From positions 122,854,001-122,918,000 of the forward strand of contig NC_092520.1 of NCBI RefSeq assembly GCF_037038585.1: DNA of 64,000 bases. Reading direction: 5' to 3'. Below are positions 26,242-38,900 of this stretch, piece after piece; the stretch's first letter is position 1; each line of letters starts with the position of its first letter. The notes below the pieces were generated by a model, which searched no databases, was not told the origin of the DNA, and saw only the letters and a list, made by a program, of their open reading frames with translations. This DNA is from Patagioenas fasciata. Lineage: Eukaryota > Chordata > Aves > Columbiformes > Columbidae. The position numbers and the translations under genes were made by a program.

Positions 26242-28585
26242 GTAAGTTTGTTTGTTTTACACCCTCCTTTTTCTAACTAGTTAAAGTAAAAAGAACTGAT
26301 GTTATATTGTGTATTGGCCACTTTTTGTGGAAAGTTAAGATGGAGTAGGGAAGAGCAAAATATTAATTTAAAAATTTTGTCACGTTCCAGAATGTGCTTT
26401 AATGCTATGGTTGCCCTTGATCTATTGTATGGTTTTAAGATTTTTTTTTTTTTTTTTACTGAATTCTGAGGTTTTTCTTTCTGTTTACTGTAAGTTTAAG
26501 GAGTGTCATCCTCTATAAATAAATGGGGAAATTAATAATAAATACATGCAGTAAATGTGAAAGATGGATCGGTTGTTTTGTTTGTTGTTTGTTTGTTTTT
26601 TAAGCCTGACTTCTTGAGGAAGTAGGGCTTGTGTAATGTCATTGTATCTGCCTTTCACCCTTATTAAGTTCTGAATCCTTTCACCAGTTCTAATCAGATC
26701 TGAAGAAGTGCTTAATGTAACATAAAGGAAAAGCTAGGCTCAGATAGAAGATGTAATTTTTCTTCAGAAAAGTGCACTGTGTTTCATGCTTCAGATGTGA
26801 GTCTTAAACTGTCTCATACAAACATCTGCAAAACATGTAACATGCAGCGTTTTGCACGCAGGAGTGTAAGTTGTTTTCAGACAAATGTTGGGTTTTATCA
26901 TTAACCCAACTGAAGAGAGCTCCTTCATATTCTGTGCCCTAAATGAATTATAAATTATTTTGTCATGGGTGCTGCTGTGCAATTCTAAATGCACGGATTT
27001 GCTACTGTTCAAGATCTTAATCTCGCTATATATTCCAAAGTACTTGCAGTGACATGATTAACTTTTATTTAGATTTGCATCTGAATGATTGTATTTTTAA
27101 TAACCCACTACATGTGAAGCATTGCATGTATTTGTTAACGCATATTTAAATATACGTAGGTATTAATTATTTCTAAGCTTCCTGACACCTTTAGTCTGCT
27201 ATCTCTTGGTCAGTGTGGTTCTGATCATCCCTCCGAATTACATGTTTGTGCTTGGCTATGGGTTCTTATGGTTTCCCAGGTGGCCATGGTTCAAAATTGA
27301 GGGCAGTATTTTATAGCTTGTATTTTTATGCAATGCAAGTTAAATGAGTTAGAACGGGGACAAAATATAGAGTAACTGTCCAGTTATAGTGTGAAGCAGC
27401 CCAGGTAATGAAGGTGCAGACAAAAGATGCTGCTAAATCAGATACGATTTGCTGCAGCCTTGTATTATACCCCCAAATAATTGTCTTTTGCCATGTGCAG
27501 TTCTATAGTTAAAGTATCTGAAGCTTTTTTGACAGTAGCTGTATGGCTTTCAGAGCAAACTAGATGTTACTTTTGGCATTTTTGTATCTGTATTTTATAG
27601 CCTTGTTTAAGTGTTTTTTTAAAATGTACACGCCTTTAGGTGAATTTTACTGGCATGATACTTTCTGTACTCTCAAGTGGATAAATCACAGAATCACAGA
27701 ATTGACTAGGTTGGAAAAGACCTCAGAGATCATCAAGTCCAACCCTTGGTCCAACTTCAGCCCATTTACTAGATCATGGCACTAAGAGCCATGTCCAATC
27801 TCAGTTTAAAAACCTCCAGGGACGGTGAGTCCACCACCTCCCTGGGCAGGCCATTCCAATGCCTGATCACTCTCTCCGTAAAGAACTTCTTCCTAATATC
27901 CAATCTAAACTTCCCCTGGCAGAGTTTAAGCCCGTGTCCCCTTGTCCTATTGCTAACTGCCTGGGAGAAGAGACCAGTTCCCACCTGGCTATAACTTCCC
28001 TTCAGGTAGTTATAGAGAGCGATGAGGTCACCTCTAAGCCTCCTCTTCTCCAGACTGAACAACCCCAGCTCCCTCAGCCTCTCCCCATAGGTCATGTGCT
28101 CAAGTCCCTTCACCAGTCTTGTTGCTCTTCTCTGGACCTGCTCCAGCACCTCAATATCTTTCCTGAACTGAGGGGCCCAGAACTGAACACAATACTCCAG
28201 GTGTGGCCTCACCAATGCAGAGTACAGGGGAAGGATCACTTCCCTTGTCCTGCTGACCACGCTATTTTTGATACAGGCCAGGATACCATTGGCCTTCTTG
28301 GCCACCTGGGCACACTGTTGGCTCATTTTGAGCTTCCTGTCAATCAGTACCCCCAGGTCCCTTTCTGCCTGGCTGCTTTCCAGCCACTCTGTGCCCAGCC
28401 TGTAGCGCTGCAGGGGGTTGTTGTTTGGGCATTATTCGTGCTAGTTATTTTTTCTTTTATTTTGTGTGGGTCTGATGATTTATTTCTTTTAATACACTTT
28501 TAAGCTGTAGAATTCTGTAAGCCCGTAAGGAAAATAACGTTATGCATACTCAGTAATTATGTACACTGTAATTTCCTTTCTGCAG
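26242..28585 (+). other. ZNF654: ZNF654 intron with antisense CR1
   Basis: AT-rich intron with T/G-rich runs (poly(T) at 26441-26457, TTTG-type at 26575-26600) and a CR1 3' end on the minus strand at 27684-28413. The acceptor tgcAG at 28581-28585 leads into the large zinc-finger exon. Confidence 0.7.
27684..28413 (-). mobile_element. CR1 LINE 3' fragment (RT C-terminus plus 3'UTR)
   Basis: The + strand starts 'aaatcacagaatcacagaat', the reverse complement of a CR1 3' tail, then 'caagtccaaccc'. On the minus strand a frame of 185 codons (27769-28326) encodes the C-terminal part of the CR1 reverse transcriptase, with motifs such as [16 protein letters not shown] and [18 protein letters not shown]. 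It is 5'-truncated, as is usual for CR1. Confidence 0.93.
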
Positions 28586-30903
28586 GTTGGTGAAGATGGT
28601 CTTCAGATATGCGTTGAGATATGTGGGTGTGCCCTACAGTTGGATCTCCGTGAAGATCCCAACATGAAAAGTCTTATTTATAAAGCAATTGCTCATTTTC
28701 TGCCAAATGACTTGGAGATCCTCAGAATTTGTGCTCTTTCAGTGTTTTTTCTTGAGCGCACCTTGGAATCTTACTACACTGTTGAACATTTATATAAATG
28801 TGCAGATGAAGAATACAATGAGTGCACTAGTTCTGTTCAAAACCGTGTACGTTTTGAGTTGCTTCCAATTTTGAAAAAAGGTTTGTTTTTTGATCCTGAG
28901 TTTTGGAATTTCTTGATGATCAAACAGAATTGTTTAGCATTATTGGGGGATAAAGCCTTGGCTGGCTTAAGTGAAAGCACACTGGAAAACTCTACTGCAA
29001 ATACAGAGAAGATAACAGAGCATAGGGCTCTGAGTGAGGAACGTGTCCATTTAACAGATGTAAGCAATGGAGAGCTGGACCCTGAAGACCTCTCTGAAGC
29101 CAAGTCCAAAGGTAATGCCAAAAAGAACCATGAAGCTCTTGAGGCATCTCAAATATTAGATCAAACTGTACCAAGGCACCGCTGTGTGATATGCAATGAG
29201 GAATTTCTTGGTGGTCACATTGTGAAACATGCCCAAGCTCACCAAAAAAAGGGCAGTTTTTCCTGTGTACTTTGCACCAGAAAATTCAGGCAAAAAGGAC
29301 TTATGCTGAAACACTTAAAGAATCACGTCAGGAAGATAGAAAGGCAACACCTTGCTGCAGTTCTTGAGGCTGGTCAGCAGGCTCCTACTCTTAATGAACC
29401 AGAATGTTCTGATGTTTCTGTGTCTCTTGAAAATGGGAATTCTGATGGTTCCAAAGATAATGAACCAGAGACTGCAGTAGCTCCAAGTGCTGACCAAGTG
29501 GTCCAGGTGGAGGAGGAGAAATCGGAACAGGTATTTGATGCAGTGGAAAACCATCTAAGCGACCAGGATGATGCTACAGAAAATAGTAATGACAGCTGTT
29601 TTAATAATGTTCCTGATGCTCTAAGTACAGAAAGCTTGCCTGAAGATGACGAGAACTCCAGTAAAGAGTCACCTATTCTGCACAAAGTGAATGGAGCTTT
29701 TTGCCCTCAAAAAGACATTGATGCTATGGATGAGGAAGGAAGCTTTAAGTGCCCTGCCAATGGTTGTGCTAGAGTGTTTAAAAAGATAAGATTCCTTAAT
29801 AAACATGCAAGAAAAGCTCATCCAACTGATATGAAGGTGCAGCAGCATATAATGAAGTGGAATAAAGGAAAATGTCGGTTCTGCCAGAGAAAATTTGCTG
29901 ATTCCCAACATTTCATAGACCACCTGAAGAGACATGTGTATCCAAATGTTTACTTTTGTTTACACTTTAATTGTAATCAGCGATTTAAACTGTCAGCTGA
30001 GCTTGCAGAACATACAAAAAGTCATACTGTGTTTAAAGCTCAATGCAATTTTGCAGAGTGCTGTGAGCTATTTGAGGAGCTCCCTTTGCTGTATGAACAT
30101 GAGGCTCAGCATTATTTAAATAAAACACCAGAATGTTCAGAAGATGCAAGTGAAAAAGATTCTTCAGATGATCCTTCAGAACTTTGTAGTTACCAAGATG
30201 ATGATGAATCTGTTAATGAAAAAGAAACTGTAGATTTACCAATTCCAACTTGGAAGTCAAGGAAGGATTCTACAGAACCAAAGACATATACTCAAAGTGT
30301 TGAGAAGAAAGCAAATAATATAATTCACAATGGAAATGAAAGTTCATCTGAGGGTAGCACTACAGTTTTAAGTTTGATAGACCAAAAGACACCTGCGTCA
30401 CAGCCAAATTCTGAAAACTGTCATGTTGTTAGTGACCAACTAGTCAATGGGCACAGTGACCTAGATCAGACATCATCAAAGTCATCAGAAATACCTTTGG
30501 ACAGAGTGGCAGGTGAAACAAGGACAGAAAATGGGTCAATATTACCAGTTTTACAGAATTGTCATGATACGTCACAAAATAATACTGCTGCCTCACAGTT
30601 ACCTTCAAAACCAAACCAGACAACAGAGACTACTTCATATGGTGTCATCCTAACAAAACCATATTTTAGACCATTGCCTCCAAGTTATCTCGATGAACAA
30701 TACATTAGCATGCCAAAACGTAGAAAAATTTTGACTGATAATGTAGATGCTCATTCTGAACAAGACAAATTGTGTAGCAAAACAGAAAGATTTAGATGTC
30801 GCAAATGCTTGACCATCTACTGTAATTCAGAAGCACTTGAGGCTCACCTTGCACAAAAGAAGTGTCAGACGCTCTTTGGATTCGATTCAGATGATGAAAG
30901 TAA
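28586..30903 (+). CDS. ZNF654: ZNF654 large zinc-finger exon
   Basis: This is the main exon of a C2H2 zinc-finger protein of the RLF/ZNF292/ZNF654 family, presumed nuclear and DNA-binding. An upstream in-frame ATG at 28559 is intronic; the acceptor at 28585 sets the exon start at VGEDGLQICVEICGCALQ. The first ~130 codons finish the helical region. Then come Cys2His2 fingers at about 29183-29242, 29260-29330, 29748-29823, 29871-29937, 29951-30024 and 30042-30112, separated by acidic and Ser-rich linkers. After a long polar stretch comes a Cys2-His-Cys-like finger at about 30796-30864 and an acidic DSDDES. The frame is open for 772 codons. The exon end is set at 30903 because this donor (GTCTTG) keeps the next finger in frame; the stronger-looking GTAAGT at 30900 does not. 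Downstream in-frame reading ends at 30967. Confidence 0.9.
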
Positions 30904-31289
30904 GTCTTGCAGTCCTTCTGGGCTGGTTTGTTTGGAGGTAAATACCAACCAGAAAATAAGTCTTTGAAAACAGGCAACCTGATGGAGTAGATAAGATAGA
31001 CATGTTTTCTAAGCAATTGTAGTATGTTAGATCTTAGTTAAGTCACAATACTGTGCTAAATTGGAAGTTTAAATTGGAGATGCTGTTTAGAATAAGAAAG
31101 AGGTGGTGAGAATTGGTGGACTGCACTCATGGAAAAGCATTCTCATAAAACAGAAGGAGGTCATTCAGTCTGCTTTTCCTTGCATGTTTGAAATTTAACA
31201 TGTCAAAAAGCATAGAACAGTGTTCTAAATTAAAGAATTATTTACATTGGTTAGTCTTCATTTTGATCCCAATGCATTCTCTTTTACAG
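30904..31289 (+). other. ZNF654: Last ZNF654 intron with ambiguous donor
   Basis: 386 bp. The donor region reads GAAAGTAAGTCTTG, so GT dinucleotides at 30900 and 30904 compete, and a further GTAAAT lies at 30938. The acceptor is tctcttttacAG ending at 31289. Confidence 0.7.
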
Positions 31290-31566
31290 GTGCCTGATTC
31301 AATGTTGTGGGAAAGTGTATCAAACGGAGAGTGGTGTAAGAAAACACTACATGAAGAAGCATCAGTTTGTTTCCCAGTTGGCCTTAATCATAAAGCAGTC
31401 TCAAATTACTAAAGAAAAACATGACCTTGATAAATACAAAGCACATTTTATAGATAAAACTCACAGAGCTCTGCAGGTCTTGAGTCCAGAAAGGTTGCTA
31501 CAAAATCCCCAAAGTACCAGTTATCTGAAAAGCCACATTCATTCCAAATCTGTGATTGAAGCTTAG
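31290..31566 (+). CDS. ZNF654: ZNF654 last coding exon with C-terminal C2H2 finger
   Basis: After the acceptor at 31289, one G completes a Lys codon if the donor is 30904. The exon then encodes CLIQCCGKVYQTESGVRKHY followed by MKKH, a complete C2H2 finger, then a basic tail ending HSKSVIEA and TAG at 31564-31566. All eight visible exons sum to 3444 nt, exactly 1148 codons with the stop, which supports the phases chosen. Entering the exon in the other two phases gives an immediate TGA or a non-finger tail ending at 31412. Confidence 0.88.
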
Positions 31567-33341
31567 TGGCACAGTCTTTCTAGTATGAAAGTTTAAGGAA
31601 GATAAGACATAGAGTTGAGCAAGCAGAGAAAGCAGAGGGTTTCATTGCCTTATGGAAATAAAAACAGCCAGTTCTGAAAGCTGCTTTAGTTGGAAAATGT
31701 GTGGTTAAAGGATATCTATCCACATAGCTCTGAAGAAATAATTCAAAAAGGTGTTACATTATTATAATATGAATAAGAAATGCATAGAGGAACCACACAT
31801 TCTGTTTTCAAAGTTTGAGTATGTGATTCTATTATCTGCTAAAAAGCATGGAGCTCATTTAATAAACTTATACTCAGAATCCAAAAAGAGGAATGTAGAA
31901 AGAAGTTGAACCTGGGTAGAAGGGTCAGATAACCAAAAACTTGAAGTACAAAATACGCAAGGAAAAGTGAGTTGATGTGATACTAAGTGTGAAAGCTATG
32001 CACAATGGAAATCAGATGCATGCAAGAGAAACCCTTTTCAAGCCTGTGGTGAATGTCTATGCTGAAAGTGTTCTGTAAAACATCTGTTGTAGGTGCAGGA
32101 AAACTAATACAAGCAGTACAGGCACAGATTGTGTGGATATTAACAGAAGGAGGCTGCAACGAATACAGCATGTGAAGGGGGTTAAGCTTGCATTACAGGA
32201 CAGAGTTAAATGTTATGCAAATACAGAGGTCCTTCAGTTGTTGGCTTCCTGATTAAAAGAAACAAAAAAAAGGGCAGACAAAAGCAAAACACATGTCAAG
32301 TTGGGAAAAAAAAAATCAGAGCCTGTTTCACGTATGATGTTGCTTAATGCTGGTAGGTCACAGAGAGAAAGTATGTATCAACTCAACCTTAAGACACTTT
32401 ACAACCCTGTCTAATAGCGTCTCTTGAAAAGACAGACTTTTCCAGAAGTTATTGAATGTTAAGCACTTTATCCTAAATTTACTCATAGAAACAATCAAAA
32501 TGTGAACACAGGAAATTTGAGTAATTCAGCTCTATAACCTAACTCTGGACATTTGGAAACCAAAAAGATATTGTTGTAGTTTTTGGTCTTCCCACCCTTA
32601 ACAGATATGTAACAAACACGCATATTGTCTAATTACTGGGCTAAATTATCCTATAATTTATCTTACATTGTCATGCCACCTAAAAATGTTTCATTTGGAA
32701 TCCTGTTCTATGCGAGCAGCTGAAAATGTTAATGTGACTCTAGGCGTGGGAAAGGATAGTGGTGAAAACTGGTGTGTACAGATGGAGTCACTAGAGAGGC
32801 ACTGGACAGCAAAAACCAACTGTTCCTGCTCAGCTAGTTGGCTCACCGAATAGTTCATCACAATGCATATATAGAATAATAAGATGATCAACTTGCTTAA
32901 ATCAACAGATATTTAAAAACTAATGAGTAACAAATCAAGAGGTATGTAACAGATCTGTTCATTGTAGCAATGGCTCACGCTTGCAAACCTATGGGTTTCA
33001 TTGTAAAATAGGTTGCTAAGTAGTTCTGGAACTTAATAGTCCAGTAATGCCTCTGCTAATAATCCTCTGTGAAATTAAACAGGTATTTGCATTAATTCTG
33101 CTTCCTTTTCCCCTCCTGGGAGGTAAGAAGAATGCAAGTTCAAAATTGTACTTTTTTGAGTTCTAGAAAATATTTGCCTTAACTTTGAGTTGGATTAATG
33201 CAAAAGGTTATAAAATTATGATCACAGGTATGTGTGCATTACATTAATACTGACGACTGGCCCACTATCAGAGATTTGTGTGATATTTCAGGCACCAAAG
33301 AATCTCTTTTTTGCTGTTGCAGGAAAAAAAAAAATGTATCA

Positions 33342-33405
33342 TTCATTATATATACATATATACATGCACTATATATATATTTACATATATAAATACATTA
33401 AAAGT
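33342..33405 (+). repeat. TA-rich microsatellite
   Basis: Alternating TATATA/TACATA units, interrupted by 'catgcac'. Confidence 0.85.
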
Positions 33406-35088
33406 TTTTAAATGTAAAATTAAGGGGGACCTCATCAGCCAAATGCACTTTCACATTTTTTGCTTTCAAGTTGCCAACTAGTTTTTAAGGACACGATTAT
33501 CATCTTGAATGTTCCCAGGCTCCCCTTCTGTCGCTTCACATTGTTAATCTAGTTAAATTTGCTTAAATATATTTGGAAAAAAAAAAGTTAATTTCACAGT
33601 ATTACAGTTTTAAACTGAAAACTCGCTCAGTAGATATGACCAAATTGTTTGTGTAAAGTCTTCAAAATGTATCATTAATCTTTGGTGCTTTTTTGCCTTT
33701 TCCTAGAGCTCCATGTGTTGGAAGATGCTTTAAAAACATGATTGAGACTTGTATTTTCTTTGGTTTAAAGTGTGTTGCTAAATGCATCTATGTACATGCA
33801 TAAACTGTGACCATAATTTTTTGTACCTGCATTAAACTCACCTTTGTTCAAAGACGCTTTTCATGGACACCACCATTTGTTTAGACCGTGTGTTCAGTAT
33901 ATGCACTTTGGAGAACTGGAAAATTGAGTTCTTATGCAGGTGAACATCACCTCACACCTATCAGAAATATGCTTAATTGACGTAAAGTAGCAAATTGGTG
34001 GTAATTTTTGTTTTAAATAATGATTTTTACTTCAAAGGACATTGTATTTTCTTTAAACTAGTCCCTGATACCTGTTGGTATTCTCAGATAATTGCAGTAT
34101 TCCACGACTGTAATTAAGAACAAAAGATACTTGTAACATGTGGGGGATAATTCTACATGCTTTTTAAGGATTCTTTAGTATGTTGAGTATTACCCTGTAT
34201 TAAGCCTGCAACTTCTAGGGCTGAAAAAGGTTCCAAAACTAGAATTGAAAGTTTTGGGTGATTCTCCCAGGCATTAAGCATTGTGTGATATAATTGGAAA
34301 TAATTCCTTGAGATGTATCACTTTGATTCAATAAATACTGAAGTACATGTGTAATGTAAGCATGCAAATATCTTAGAGCTGCCTGAAGTTATACATGAAC
34401 TTAGGAGCTTTGTTGGATCAAAGTTTGTGCATTTCATTGCTGGTAATCATGTTTTTAAGAGTATTCCTCCAGGTGGCTATAACTTGGATTTAGGCTTTCC
34501 TTGTCAGACTGTCTACTCTGACCCGATCACAGTTCACTGTCAAGGTCATGTAAGTTCTAATTTTCAAAGAGTTGCCGCTTGGTAGGCACCTTTCACAAAA
34601 AAATAAATACTGAACGTAGGTTGAAAGTGGTTATACTTGTGGGGAAAGGTCACTGGTACTTTGGTTGTTTAGCCATATTCATTAAAACTATATTAATTGT
34701 ATAGTTTGGATAATTTATAACATTAAACTTTGTGATATTAATATCACATTGAAGGTTCAGCTGTACTCATTTATTTTATTGTTTAACACCAGTGCTATGG
34801 ACAAAAGACTCAAAGGGGGTGGTAGTGTTACTATTTTCTTAATTTATTTGGTACTGTATAACACCTTTCTGATTAAATGCAGTGTATGCATTTTGGGACT
34901 CTTGTTAATTTGTAAAAGCTGTTACAGGTTCAGCAAGAAAGGAAATTTGTGCTTCCTTGTTGAATGTTAAATTATTTTACTTTGCATTTTATATAAGAGT
35001 ACAAATTAAAACTGAGCCATCAAACTGCAATAAATCAACAGTAGTGTCTCATTTTAAAAACCTTTTTGTACTGTATATAGATTTGTTC

Positions 35089-35094
35089 AATAAA
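35089..35094 (+). terminator. ZNF654: Likely distal ZNF654 poly(A) signal
   Basis: AATAAA followed by 'acgttgtctttgttgttg', which fits a GU-rich downstream element. A second AATAAA lies 60 bp upstream at 35029. Confidence 0.6.
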
Positions 35095-35375
35095 ACGTTG
35101 TCTTTGTTGTTGATAGAAATTGATTTTGTCTTTTGGGGAATCTCTCTGAAAATACTGCTGCAATCTTTATGGTTACCCTGTTGTGTTTGGTATATGATTG
35201 TTGCACAGCACCTGTGTAAAGCTGCCAGGCCTTGGTGTTTCCAGTGTGTGGATATTTGGCTTTAAAGAGACTAAATCCAAGAATACCCAGGCTTACTGAG
35301 GAAATCAAAACAGAAATCCTGTCTCTCTGCCCCTCACCCCCTTTATTTCTTTTCTTCTTTCTAGCTAATTAACTA

Positions 35376-35906
35376 CCTACTCTACTGTGGTGAGACACAC
35401 CTGGAATATTCTGTCCAGTTCTGGGCCCCTCAGTTCAAGAAGGACAGGGAACTGCTGGAGAGAGTCCAGCGCAGGGCAACAAAGATGATGAAGGGAGTGG
35501 AGCATCTCCCTTATGAGGAAAAGCTGAGGAAACTGGGGTTCTTTAGCCTGGAGGAGACTGAGGGGTGACCTCTTTAATGTTTATAAATATGTAAAGGGTG
35601 AGTGTCAGGAGGATGGAACCAGGCTCTTCTCAGTGACAACCAATGATAGGACAAGGGGTAATGGGTACAAACTGGAACACAGGAGGTTCCACTTAAATTT
35701 GAGAAGAAACTTCTTCTCAGTGAGGGTGACAGAGCACTGGAACAGGCTGCCCAGGGGGGGTTGTGGAGTCTCCTTCTCTGGAGACATTCAAAACTCACCT
35801 GGACACCTTCCTGTGTAACCTCATCTAGGTGATCCTGCTCCAGCAGGGGGATTGGACTAGATGATCTTTTGAGGTCCCTTCCAATTCCTGACATTCTGTG
35901 ATTATG
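35376..35906 (+). mobile_element. CR1 LINE 3' fragment
   Basis: Begins inside the RT C-terminal coding part ('acacctggaatattctgtcc') and ends with 'cattctgtgattatgtg' tail units after the conserved 'gattggactagatgat' block. It is frame-shifted and 5'-truncated. Confidence 0.92.
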
Positions 35907-38900
35907 TGAAATTTGGGACCTCTCAGTTAAATAAATCTTCAAAAAGTCATAGTATTATAGGTTCTTTGCAAATAGATAACTGCTAACAAGAGAAGCACAT
36001 CTGTGTGTGAGGGAGAGGAATAGCTTTCTTGGTCATCGGTCTGAGATACATGAAGAACGCACCTACTGCAGAAAAAGCTTCCATCAGCATTTGAACCTTA
36101 GACACTAGGCAGCCCCTTCCCTCCTCAGGTCTGACTGGCTCTAACCATCTCTGAAACACTGGCAACTTCAAGAATATTTCCATAGTCAGCTACATGCACT
36201 GGGAACCAGGCTTGGTAATTACTGTGTATACCAAAGTAATTTACAAACATTGTGTATCATTCAGATGCTGTGCACCCTGATCAAGAGCATCAATCAGAAC
36301 AGAAGGGGAAATGGGAATCTGTTCACTCTGGGCAGGAAAGGCCTGAGAAGTTCCTGAGCTGGTAACAGCGCTCATGTCCTGGTTTTATCAGGCAAATGGA
36401 GAGCATCGTAAGGTTGGCAGGGCAGAGAGAGGGAGGTGGTAGGGAGGAATAAAGCTTGCAAGGAAACGTAGTGTTCAAAGAAATCAGCAGACCTGTGTTC
36501 ATTTTAATAGCTTGTATGGTGTTTAACCCCAAGGGGCAATGACTTCAAAATGTGGGGGAGGTTAACCACATAAGCCATTGTGTAGGGCTTGAAAGACAAA
36601 CTTGAGGCCACAAACAAGTCTGGATGCAGCAGTTTTAAGATACCTCTGCTTCTAGCTGGTTGTCTTCCTCTGTCATAAAATTGTTGAAGTTCTTTGGTGA
36701 ATTGCAAGTACCAAATGCTGGCCTCAACCTCTTGAGGAGGTTGGTTGGCACTAGTACATAGAGCTGAGCGTCAGCTGTTGCACTTTATGAGCTTATGTTT
36801 TTTTTTCTGATAATGCTGCTAATACAGATAGTAACCTCTAGCATGATACACTTGTTTTCCATTGTTTTGTTTAGTCCATTTGATGGAATGCTGTAGTCCA
36901 GAGATAAAGACAGTGTAATTATTTTTTAATTTTGCTTCAAAAAATTCAATACTGTCATCTGAAAATGCTGGATTATCTAGATTTGTTATTCATAGTCCTG
37001 TAAATTTTTAATTTTCTTTGATCAGAGTTTTTGACTGTTTTCTGCAAAATTTTTCCTACCTTTTTTTCTTTTCTATTTTTTTCCTACTTTGACAAGGTCC
37101 TTGCCTAAGAAAGTTACTAAGTTTGGGCATAAGGGTAAGGGTTCTCAAATGTCCGGTACTATGGCATATGCACGTTGCAGGCAAAATATTTATCAAAATG
37201 GCAATGTATACATAAGCCATTTGATAAATTAATTGCGAGATACATTAGCATACCAAATGTAAACTTTTATGTCCTGGATACTGTTTTAATTCCTTTGACA
37301 TGCTAACATTTCAGGCAGAGAAATATCAATTTCTCAGTAAACTGCACCTTAAGTTGGTGGTCCAGTGCAGCGTTGTAAATTTTCTCGATGGGGACACACT
37401 TCACAACAGGTTAGTGTGGCTGGTAAAGAGGGCAGGAGAAGTTTGGTGTCCATTGTTAAACAGCTGGATTATGAGGGCTAAATATCGAGCTTTGAGCCCA
37501 AGGGGAGGTTGAGGTGCCTGGATGAATGAAGCACCCGACAATCAGAAGCAGCTCAATAGACCAAAGAGGTGCTCAAGGGTGCTTGAAATAGTCTACATGA
37601 GTTTAAGGAAATGTCAGCTTTGAACTTGTTGAGTGTGCAGATAACTTTGTACATACTTGAATTTTGTATGTTGAAAGTGTCATACTTTTTTCTGATTTTT
37701 AGAATTATGTAAGAAAACTAATATCAATGGTGGCAGGTAGGTATAAAATATCAGTTGAAGGTTATGAAGTGTTATTGAATGGGAGGTATAGTGGAACTGA
37801 ATATGCTTCATATGGTAACTATCTACTGTTGCTCATTTTTATAATATTTCAGACCATACATGTCATCTTCAATGTTATTATGAACCCACTTGTTGAAAAA
37901 TTTAGTTTAGGATGATAGTGGTAAAATCAGTTCATGCAATGGCCAGCATCATTTAAGTGTGTATGTAAATATCCTTTAGTTATTATAGTTTTCGACTGTG
38001 CCCACCTATAAAACAGCTACTTCTACAGATGACACTAAAACTTATGTGTGTTTGCTTGTGTTATAGTCAGTAATTTCTCATTTATTTTGCTTATCTTTCA
38101 AAGGAAGAAGAGGGGGAAAAAAAAAAAGCGCCTGTAACTGGTGTTTTAGTTAAGTTCAGTTCCTGCCAATCCAAATAGCCTGCGGCATATTAGTACTGTC
38201 TTGATGTCAGAGCAGTGCTGTGTGACTTGGAGCAGTATCTGCCACTGCCTGAAGTGGTATTTCTGTGCATCAGTGTGATTTAATCCAGTACTGTATGTCT
38301 CAGTGCCTGACTTCTGCACTGAGCTCATAGAAATAAGAGAGCAGTTGACATTTTAGGGATATAATTTGCAGTAAATAAAATTCTGAACGGGGAGGGAGAG
38401 GATCACTTGTAGTGAATTACAACAGCAGTTTAGTGTTGCAAGACTTCTCTTCACTTTTGTTTATATATGCTATTATTTTTCCTGTTTATTCCCCATTAGG
38501 AATGCCAGTTTACATTCCTTGTCAGTGATCAAAGTCAATTGAAAGTTTGAATAAAAACTCTATAGGGAATTCTGAGTTACAGGAAAGACAGAAAACCAAA
38601 ATCTACTTCTGAGATTACCCCCACCACCACCCCCAAAGGAGAAGTGCTTACAAGGTATAGATATAATCCTCCTAGAAGGACTGGCCTTGGTTTAAAATAA
38701 GAAAGCAGGGAAATACATCAGTTCTGAATGTTGAAGAGTCTTTCCAGTCTCTGTGATGACAATGCACTTTTCTTCTCTCGGGATTAATGGGAATGTGACC
38801 ATTTTAAGGCAACCTGTCCCCACCCCCCACAAAAATGTTCATTGAAAACACAGCAAACAAAATAATCTAATGTTTTAAATGGCATCTTGATTTTTTTTCC

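Larger units (their letters stand above)
31567..35115 (+). other. ZNF654: ZNF654 3' untranslated region
   Basis: AT-rich and without a supportable gene. It holds a (TA)n/(TACATA)n microsatellite at about 33342-33405. Candidate poly(A) signals are AATAAA at 35029-35034 and 35089-35094, the latter followed by a GT-rich stretch typical of a cleavage downstream element. Several earlier AATAAA motifs (for example near 31860 and 34330) could give shorter messages. Confidence 0.6.

Noticed and set aside
27859-28503. 214-codon plus-strand open frame
   Set aside because: Antisense of a CR1 reverse-transcriptase fragment; the coding strand is minus.
28559-28585. ATG at 28559 as the start of the zinc-finger protein
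   Set aside because: It lies in the intron directly before a good acceptor (tgcAG at 28585), and upstream exons join in phase at 28586.
36377-36480. Possible LTR edge ('gtcctggttttatcagg')
   Set aside because: Only about 11 bases resemble the ERV LTR start and the following sequence does not align with either LTR family here.
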